From: Oscillospiraceae bacterium
Lineage (GTDB): Bacteria; Bacillota; Clostridia; Oscillospirales; Oscillospiraceae
Direction: 5' to 3'
NCBI GenBank assembly: GCA_009786775.1
Contig: WQRL01000028.1
Coordinates: forward strand, 5,336-11,058
Length of the DNA: 5,723 nt
Part shown: piece after piece, positions 1-4,545 of the stretch
Position numbering within the stretch: the first letter of the stretch is position 1
How the letters are laid out: each line of letters begins with the position of its first letter
Notes under the pieces: model-generated
Told to the model about the DNA's origin: nothing
The model's database searches: none
The model's input: the letters and a program-made list of their open reading frames with translations, nothing else
Made by a program: the position numbers and the translations under genes

Positions 1-1155
1 TGAATAAAATGCGCTTGTAAAGAGCGGGCTGAAGTTTTGAGTAAGTACCATTACGTAATTGTCAATCGTTAGCGCACTTAGGCTAAACTCGCGCTGCGCA
101 ATGGTATGTGCATCCGTAAAGGAAAACAGCACAATCATAATAACCGGAGCAATGTAAATTAGAAACAGCACATAGGCATATATATGGGCTAGAACATTTA
201 TAACCGGGTTTCGTATTTTTTGCTTAACAAGGTCTGTCTTTACTTTGGAAACTGAAAGATAGTGCCCGCGCTTTTCGAGCCAGGAAAGCACCCCTATAAG
301 CAAGATAGACGATGCGCCTAGAATTATTGCAAGAAGTGCAGCGATGTCCCTGCTGCCTTGGAGCCTTGAAAGCTGTAATATCAAAGGGGTTATTGCGCGA
401 AATTCCGAACCGCCCACAAGAAGCGGCGCGGCAATCGCACTTAGCCCACCCAAAAATGTGAACACGGTAACTGCAGTCAGCGACGGCAAAAGCACTGGAA
501 GCACCACCCGCCACAAAATTGTCAAAGGGGATGCACCCATGTTCCGGGCGGCCTCAATTGTTTGATAATCGACATTGCGCAATGCGTTTCGTATAAAAAT
601 CATATGATTGCCGGTTGCGGCAAATGTCATAACAAAAAACACTGCCCAAAAGCCGCTGAACCAGTCTTGCTCTAAGTTAGGGAAAATTTGTACAAGAAAA
701 TTTGTGATAAACCCATTTTGGCCATACAAAAAAACATACCCCGACACCAAAATAATTCCGCTGTAAATCAGAGTAGTCATATATCCAAGCCTAAGGATTT
801 TCGCTCCAAAAATTTTGAAATAATCAGTTATCAGCACCAGTGTCACACCGACAAAGCCCACCGTAATGGAAAGAATTGGCGCAAGTATAAAGCTGTTGCG
901 CAGAGCCTGCATAGCGCGCGGCGCATTGCGCATGCGCTCAATTGCGCGTAGTGTAAACTCGCCGTTTTGCCAAACAACATTTGTAACAGTACTTATGTTT
1001 GGCACAACAAGCAAGGCGGCAATAAACCAAATCAGCCCCGTAAAAACAAGAGCTTTCACTACGTTGCCTTTTGTGAAGCAGGATGTTATACCAGGCCTTG
1101 GGGAAATGTTTGGCTGCGCGCCTAATGTGCGGGTGCGTTTTTTTGTAAAAATCAC
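1..1155 (-). CDS. ABC importer permease, FbpB/AfuB-like fused two-domain type (partial, C-terminus outside window)
   Basis: Inner-membrane permease subunit of the importer encoded with the two genes upstream of it. The frame is open for 385 codons from a GTG at 1155 to the window edge, with no stop. Residues about 35-52 form a first membrane helix, and further hydrophobic segments follow. Residues 201-226 carry the binding-protein-dependent permease EAA loop: E201-A-A, G207 and a closing LPxLLPSL stretch, where the ATPase docks. After a basic linker near residue 300, a new hydrophobic segment starts at about 322-345 (AYVLFLIYIAPVIMIVLFSF). This is where the second permease half begins in fused FbpB/AfuB-type proteins of roughly 550 residues, so about 165 residues are probably missing. 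The GTG overlaps the ATPase stop as GTGA, which suggests translational coupling; AAAGGA lies about 10 nt upstream. No ATG start in this frame is better placed. Family is clear; the substrate is not. Confidence 0.9.
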   Translation of the reverse strand, partial: MIFTKKRTRTLGAQPNISPRPGITSCFTKGNVVKALVFTGLIWFIAALLVVPNISTVTNVVWQNGEFTLRAIERMRNAPRAMQALRNSFILAPILSITVGFVGVTLVLITDYFKIFGAKILRLGYMTTLIYSGIILVSGYVFLYGQNGFITNFLVQIFPNLEQDWFSGFWAVFFVMTFAATGNHMIFIRNALRNVDYQTIEAARNMGASPLTILWRVVLPVLLPSLTAVTVFTFLGGLSAIAAPLLVGGSEFRAITPLILQLSRLQGSRDIAALLAIILGASSILLIGVLSWLEKRGHYLSVSKVKTDLVKQKIRNPVINVLAHIYAYVLFLIYIAPVIMIVLFSFTDAHTIAQREFSLSALTIDNYVMVLTQNFSPLFTSAFYS

Positions 1156-2162
1156 AGTTGGCCGTTCCTTTCATATTGCAAAAGACTGGATGGGTCAAAA
1201 CTTAGGCTAACTGTTTCCCCGATTTTGTATATAGCTATGCCACTGTTTTTTTCCACTACCTTCAAAATACAGCCCTGCGCGTCAACGGTATGTTTTATGT
1301 ACAGCCCGTAATACTCGGAGGAAATCACCTTTGCTTCACCCCAAATTATGTGATGTGGTTTGGGTGCGTTTGCGTAAAGCCGCTCAAGGCGGATATACGT
1401 GGTCTTGTCTGTTAGAATATTTGCTTTTTTCAAAAATTCGGGGCTGAGTTTGTTAATATCTCCAATAAAATTGCAAACAAACTCTGTTTCGGAGAGATTG
1501 TATATCTCGTTGGGTCTGCCGATTTGCTCGATTTTCCCTTTGTTGAAAACCGCAATCCGGTCGGAAAGGGTCAGCGCTTCTTCTTGATCGTGGGTTACAT
1601 AAATAGTCGTTATTCCAAACTTACGCTGGAGGTCTTTAAGTTCATTGCGGAGCTGGATGCGCAGCCTTGCATCCAGGTTGGACAGCGGCTCGTCCAGGCA
1701 AATTATAGACGGGGATGTTACCAAAGCGCGTGCTATTGCAACGCGCTGTTGTTGTCCGCCGGAAAGCTGATTTACCTTACGCACCAGTTGAGCGTCGTCC
1801 AGCTCTACTTTACGTGCGATTTCTTCTACTTTTTTCTTAATTTCTGCCTTGGGCATCGCTTTCACCTTCAGGCCGAAAGCTATATTTTCATACACAGACA
1901 TGGATGGGAACAGCGCGTAGTTTTGAAACACCATACCTATGTTGCGCTTTTCGACATCCAAGCGCGTTATGTCATTGCCGTTTACACTAACCGTGCCGCT
2001 CGATGGAATTACAAAGCCCGTTACCGTGCGGAGCAAAGTTGTTTTTCCGCAACCCGAAGGTCCTAGAAGGGTGAAAAACTCCCCTTCCAGAACTTCGATG
2101 CTAATATCATGTAGGACGGAAAATCCTCCAAAGGCTACAGAAATATTATTTAATGCAATCAT
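1152..2162 (-). CDS. ABC importer ATP-binding subunit, FbpC/PotA-like (336 aa)
   Basis: Cytoplasmic ATPase that powers the importer. Visible motifs: Walker A GPSGCGKT at residues 34-41, Q-loop glutamine Q80 in VFQNYALFP, signature LSGGQQQR at 133-140, Walker B IICLDEP at 153-159 with catalytic E158, D-loop SNLD at 161-164 and switch histidine H191 in YVTHDQEEA. About 100 residues follow the nucleotide-binding domain and match the place and size of a TOBE-type regulatory domain, as in MalK/FbpC/PotA relatives. The ATG at 2162 is chosen because GGGAG lies 10 nt upstream and homologues start just before the first beta strand (IALNNISVAFGG). A longer in-frame start at 2252 would overlap the preceding gene by 71 bp and add 30 residues unlike this family. 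It lies 19 bp after the binding-protein gene and overlaps the permease by 4 bp, so it is the middle gene of a tight operon. Nothing essential is missing. Confidence 0.95.
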   Translation of the reverse strand: MIALNNISVAFGGFSVLHDISIEVLEGEFFTLLGPSGCGKTTLLRTVTGFVIPSSGTVSVNGNDITRLDVEKRNIGMVFQNYALFPSMSVYENIAFGLKVKAMPKAEIKKKVEEIARKVELDDAQLVRKVNQLSGGQQQRVAIARALVTSPSIICLDEPLSNLDARLRIQLRNELKDLQRKFGITTIYVTHDQEEALTLSDRIAVFNKGKIEQIGRPNEIYNLSETEFVCNFIGDINKLSPEFLKKANILTDKTTYIRLERLYANAPKPHHIIWGEAKVISSEYYGLYIKHTVDAQGCILKVVEKNSGIAIYKIGETVSLSFDPSSLLQYERNGQL

Positions 2163-2172
2163 AATTTTTCTG

Positions 2173-2177
2173 CTCCC
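2173..2177 (-). promoter_or_regulatory. Ribosome binding site deciding the ATPase start
   Basis: GGGAG on the minus strand lies 10 nt before the ATG at 2162. It sits in the 19-bp gap after the binding-protein stop codon, so it supports 2162 and not the upstream start at 2252. Confidence 0.7.
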
Positions 2178-2181
2178 GTTT

Positions 2182-3282
2182 TTATTGCATGTAATTAAGA
2201 AGAATGTGCTCAAGCCAATCGCCCATTCTCGGTGCGATAAAGTCCCAGTCAATTTGCTGGTGGGGCAGGCCGGCGATTACACTGTTAAATGGCGGTAGCC
2301 CTTCGAGTGCGGCGGGATGCGCTGGTACAAAGCCGAACTCGGCACTGAAGTCGTGCATTACTTCCGCTTGGCCGAACCAGTCTATAAAGCGGCGGGCAGC
2401 CTCGGGATTGCTTGCGCCGTTCACTAGCGCAACACCTTCAATGGAGAAGGGAACGCCCACGCCGGGGCTTGCAAAGCCTGCACTAATTCCGAATTGTTCC
2501 TCACGGACAGGAATGCCGTGCGACCACATTTGGCTCATAACCGCATCGGACGGGCCGGAAATTTCTGCGGCCATATCCTGATTTGTTGATACACCGTGTC
2601 TGAATTTAGCTGCGATGTTTTCCCAACCCTCGGCGGAAACTCCTAAGTGCCCGGCCGGGTCAATAAAGCGGTTGAAGATACCGCTTAGAACCATCTGCAC
2701 CGTGCTTCCACCTAGTGCATCAGGCACGGCGTAACGGCCGTGGAAATACGGATTTTGCCACAAGTCAAGCCAGTCGCCGGGAGTGTCACCGAAGCCGATT
2801 TGATTTTGGTCGTAGATTAGCATATTGCCAACGAGAATTACTGCATGGAAAAGACCGTCTGCATGATTTCCCACGGGGATTTCACCTGCCCAAGGCGGGG
2901 TGTGGGGTACAATAATATCGTTATCCTCAAGCTGCCACCAGAGCATCGGATTGAACCCGAAAAGAACGTCCGCTTGCGGATTGTCGCGTTCTGCAACAAG
3001 CCTGTTTGCAATATCAACTCCGCCACCGTCAACCTGCAAGACAACAATGTCAAGGTCTGCCAAGGCTCTTTCGGCAATCCAGTCACCGCGCCCGTCTGAT
3101 AGTGCGTTGGAATAAAGTACGATTGTCTCTTGCCCATTTGTTTGGGGCTGCTGTTCGTCAGCCTGGGCAGGCTGCGTGCCGGTTTGTGCTGGCTGTGCCT
3201 GCTCTTGGGCACAAGATGATAATAACACCAATCCCGAAATCATCACGAGAAGTATAAGTGCTTTCTTAAAAAAGCTTTTCAT
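2182..3282 (-). CDS. ABC importer substrate-binding lipoprotein, AfuA/FbpA/PhnS-like (366 aa)
   Basis: Extracytoplasmic binding protein that delivers the substrate to the permease. Residues 1-24 are a lipoprotein signal: basic MKSFFKK, a hydrophobic core, then lipobox L21-S-S-C24, with C24 the lipidation site. A Gln/Ala/Pro-rich tether follows to about residue 51 (AQEQAQPAQTGTQPAQ and on). The mature domain starts at IVLYSNALSDG and has features of the ferric/AfuA/aminoethylphosphonate binding-protein group: an early Y-S segment, ADVLFGFNPMLWW, NPYFHGRYAVPD, a GVGVPFSIEGVALVNGASNPEAARRFIDWF stretch near the C-terminus and FGFVPAHPAA. In ferric-binding members two adjacent tyrosines commonly lie in the second half; here that region reads AVMSQMWSHGIPV, with no tyrosine. 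Iron is therefore doubtful and an organophosphate is possible. AGGAGG lies 10 nt before the ATG. It is the first gene of the operon, 19 bp ahead of the ATPase. Role sure, ligand unsure. Confidence 0.9.
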   Translation of the reverse strand: MKSFFKKALILLVMISGLVLLSSCAQEQAQPAQTGTQPAQADEQQPQTNGQETIVLYSNALSDGRGDWIAERALADLDIVVLQVDGGGVDIANRLVAERDNPQADVLFGFNPMLWWQLEDNDIIVPHTPPWAGEIPVGNHADGLFHAVILVGNMLIYDQNQIGFGDTPGDWLDLWQNPYFHGRYAVPDALGGSTVQMVLSGIFNRFIDPAGHLGVSAEGWENIAAKFRHGVSTNQDMAAEISGPSDAVMSQMWSHGIPVREEQFGISAGFASPGVGVPFSIEGVALVNGASNPEAARRFIDWFGQAEVMHDFSAEFGFVPAHPAALEGLPPFNSVIAGLPHQQIDWDFIAPRMGDWLEHILLNYMQ

Positions 3283-3292
3283 TTGGTAAGTT

Positions 3293-3298
3293 CCTCCT
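3293..3298 (-). promoter_or_regulatory. Strong ribosome binding site of the binding-protein gene
   Basis: AGGAGG on the minus strand, 10 nt before the ATG at 3282. A strong site fits the high copy number usually needed for a binding protein compared with its transporter. Confidence 0.8.
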
Positions 3299-3319
3299 AA
3301 AATTTTTTCTCACTTCATC

Positions 3320-3345
3320 AGGATATCAGGCTCAGGTAAAATCAA
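3320..3345 (-). promoter_or_regulatory. Candidate promoter of the ABC importer operon
   Basis: On the minus strand TGATATCCT (3328-3320) resembles an extended -10 element. A TTGATT-like -35 lies at 3345-3340, but the spacer is only 14 nt, shorter than usual, so the -10 would have to carry most of the strength. A start near 3312 would leave a leader of about 30 nt ending in the AGGAGG site. Three TCAGG copies on the plus strand (3318, 3326, 3332) overlap it and could be an operator. No convincing Fur-box or other named palindrome was found here. This is a by-eye match only. Confidence 0.3.
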
Positions 3346-3401
3346 AAAGCAGGTTTGTGTAAAGGTTTTGAAAGAACGATGTAAAACTTATCTAAAAGAC
3401 C

Positions 3402-3429
3402 TTGAAAAGCTAAAAAAACGTGATATGTT
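3402..3429 (+). promoter_or_regulatory. Candidate promoter of the phosphodiesterase gene
   Basis: TTGAAA (3402-3407, five of six consensus bases) and TATGTT (3424-3429, four of six) are 16 nt apart in an A-rich stretch. Transcription would start near 3436, giving a leader of about 80 nt that contains the hairpin at 3463-3499. A second possible pair, TTGAAA at 3368-3373 and TCTAAA at 3391-3396, has a 17-nt spacer but a weaker -10. By-eye match only. Confidence 0.35.
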
Positions 3430-3462
3430 GGAAACAAGGAATTTTTCATCTGCATCAAAAAA

Positions 3463-3499
3463 CGAGGGAAAACACATACATGTTCTGCGTTTTTTCTCG
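3463..3499. other. Hairpin in the leader of the phosphodiesterase gene
   Basis: CGAGGGAAAAC (3463-3473) pairs with GTTTTTTCTCG (3489-3499): an 11-bp stem with two G-U pairs in the plus-strand RNA and a 15-nt loop. It ends 4 nt before the TAGGAGG ribosome binding site. Read on the minus strand, the same stem has two mismatched A-C positions in place of the G-U pairs and is followed by six T (3462-3457), so it also resembles a weak intrinsic terminator in that direction, although no minus-strand gene lies upstream of it. Confidence 0.5.
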
Positions 3500-3503
3500 C
3501 CAT

Positions 3504-3510
3504 TAGGAGG
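3504..3510 (+). promoter_or_regulatory. Ribosome binding site deciding the phosphodiesterase start
   Basis: TAGGAGG lies 7 nt before the ATG at 3518. It is near-consensus and rules out the in-frame TTG at 3368, which would add 50 residues not seen in this family and has no proper site upstream. Confidence 0.9.
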
Positions 3511-3517
3511 CATAAAA

Positions 3518-4219
3518 ATGCGTACAAAAATATACGGACACCGTGGCAGTAGCGGAGTTTGTCCGGAAAATACCATGCTGAGTTTCAAAACAGCTCTTGA
3601 GCAAGGGGCGGACGGCATTGAGCTCGACGTACAACTTTCCAAGGACGGCGTCCCGGTGGTCATACATGACGAAACTCTTGAGCGCACAACAAATGGAACA
3701 GGTTTTGTCAAGGACTTCACCGCAACACAGTTACAAACTCTAAACGCCGGGCAGTCCGAAAAAATCCCGACACTTGAGGATGTTCTTCATCTGATCGCCG
3801 GTACGTCTGCCGAACTTAACATCGAGCTTAAGACAGTACCCTTCCTCTATACGGATATAGAGGAAAAGGTCCTTTCTACCGTACATAAGGCCGGCGCAGA
3901 GAACATGGTCATCTATTCGTCATTTCATTTGCCTACATTGCTCCGCTTGAAGTCTATCTGTAGCAACGCAAGAATCGCATGGCTTTTGGCTATGGGCTTT
4001 CCACTACCCCACCCCGCCGACTGCATCGAAACGCTTAGCCTTGACGCTCTGCATTTGGAGAAAAAAATGCTTTTGGCAAATCCCACGCACTATGCCCAAG
4101 TCTATGACAAAATCAGGGTTTGGACGGTGAACAACTCTGATGAAACTGAATCCCTCATAAACTTTGGCGTTGCAGCCGTTATAACTGACTACCCGGAGAT
4201 GTCCGAGAAGTTTTGTTAA
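3518..4219 (+). CDS. Glycerophosphodiester phosphodiesterase, cytosolic (233 aa)
   Basis: Hydrolyses glycerophosphodiesters, the deacylated phospholipid products, to sn-glycerol 3-phosphate and an alcohol, feeding phospholipid recycling and phosphate or carbon supply. The protein is a single GDPD TIM barrel of the usual short bacterial (UgpQ-like) length. Visible residues: H8-R9-G10 and E17-N-T near the start, metal ligands E35 and D37 in GIELDVQLSKDG, second catalytic histidine H50 in VIHDETLERTTNGTG, third metal ligand E103 in LNIELK, and a late VWTVNN and ITDYPE typical of the last barrel strands. There is no signal peptide or membrane segment, so it should act in the cytosol. The start is fixed by TAGGAGG 7 nt upstream. 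It is divergent from the ABC importer operon across 235 bp; E. coli ugpQ sits with the glycerol-phosphate importer, so a functional link is plausible but not shown. The last codons and the stop lie in a 13-bp tandem duplication. Confidence 0.94.
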   Translation: MRTKIYGHRGSSGVCPENTMLSFKTALEQGADGIELDVQLSKDGVPVVIHDETLERTTNGTGFVKDFTATQLQTLNAGQSEKIPTLEDVLHLIAGTSAELNIELKTVPFLYTDIEEKVLSTVHKAGAENMVIYSSFHLPTLLRLKSICSNARIAWLLAMGFPLPHPADCIETLSLDALHLEKKMLLANPTHYAQVYDKIRVWTVNNSDETESLINFGVAAVITDYPEMSEKFC

Positions 4220-4236
4220 CGGCTTTTGTTAACGGC
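4211..4236 (+). repeat. Perfect 13-bp tandem duplication spanning a stop codon
   Basis: TTTTGTTAACGGC occurs at 4211-4223 and again at 4224-4236 with no mismatch. The first copy encodes the final Phe-Cys and TAA of the phosphodiesterase; the second lies just outside the gene. The absence of divergence suggests a recent slippage event or a kept signal. Confidence 0.9.
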
Positions 4237-4258
4237 TGCTGTAAAATTATACCTAAAA

Positions 4259-4288
4259 CAAAAATGGACGTTAAGCCGTCCATTTTTG
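4259..4288. terminator. Bidirectional intrinsic terminator after the phosphodiesterase gene
   Basis: CAAAAATGGACG (4259-4270) and CGTCCATTTTTG (4277-4288) are perfect reverse complements around a 6-nt loop. The stem has an A-tract on one side and a T-tract on the other, so it can end transcription from either direction. It starts 40 nt after the phosphodiesterase stop, and could also stop read-through from the convergent amidase gene. Confidence 0.85.
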
Positions 4289-4334
4289 CTTATATGAGAG
4301 CTGCGTGGTGTAATTCCCGCAGATCTAAATCCAT

Positions 4335-4507
4335 TCTAAAGCCATCCGCCGGATATGGGTACTACTCTGTGAAAAAGCGGGGCGGCCGCAGTCCTGGAAC
4401 ACAAATTTTGGAAGGATTCCAAGTTTATGCCAGAGTAGACGTGACTGACGGAGGCCGCCCCGCTTTTTCTCAGAGTACTCGCCCCTGTTCGATGGATGGT
4501 TTAGGAT
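4335..4507. repeat. Long imperfect inverted repeat (MITE-like or structured RNA element)
   Basis: Two arms of about 50 bp face each other. The core is perfect: 17 bp GAAAAAGCGGGGCGGCC (4371-4387) against 4453-4469. A single T-T mismatch (4370/4470) and 7 more pairs (4363-4369 with 4471-4477) extend it. Looser pairing continues outward to TCTAAAGCCATCC (4335-4347) against GGATGGTTTAGGA (4494-4506). The 65-nt centre also folds: CAGTC 4389-4393 with GACTG 4443-4447, CTGG 4394-4397 with CCAG 4430-4433, and a tip TTGGAA-GGA-TTCCAA at 4408-4422. Each core arm has an A5/T5 tract at its outer edge, so a terminator role in both directions is possible. The GC-rich core differs from the A/T-rich flanks. 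No clear target-site duplication and no transposase were found. It lies between convergent genes. Confidence 0.85.
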
Positions 4508-4545
4508 ATATGTGCCCTTTTTCGCATAGTGCCCGATTTTAGTTC

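Noticed and set aside
1524..2066. Plus-strand 180-codon open frame.
   Set aside because: It lies antisense to the well-supported ATPase, contains no recognisable motif and has a cysteine- and tyrosine-rich composition typical of a shadow frame.
1152..2252. Longer start for the ATPase, adding 30 N-terminal residues.
   Set aside because: It overlaps the binding-protein gene by 71 bp, the extra residues do not resemble the family, and a good ribosome binding site precedes the ATG at 2162.
2838..3212. Minus-strand 124-codon frame inside the binding-protein gene.
   Set aside because: It is an out-of-frame shadow of the lipoprotein gene, whose signal peptide and family motifs are clear.
3283..3400. 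Fur or DtxR/IdeR-type operator upstream of the importer operon.
   Set aside because: No sequence close to the known palindromes was found; only short TCAGG direct repeats are present.
3368..3517. In-frame extension of the phosphodiesterase from a TTG.
   Set aside because: The TTG has no properly spaced ribosome binding site, the family starts just before the HRG motif, and TAGGAGG marks the ATG at 3518.
4351..4509. GGATAT at 4351-4356 and 4504-4509 as a target-site duplication of a mobile element.
   Set aside because: The boundaries it implies do not coincide with matching inverted-repeat ends, so a chance 6-bp match is more likely.
4512..4534. Direct repeat GTGCCC at 4512-4517 and 4529-4534 just after the amidase gene.
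   Set aside because: Only 6 bp, no symmetry or nearby promoter; too short to support a function.
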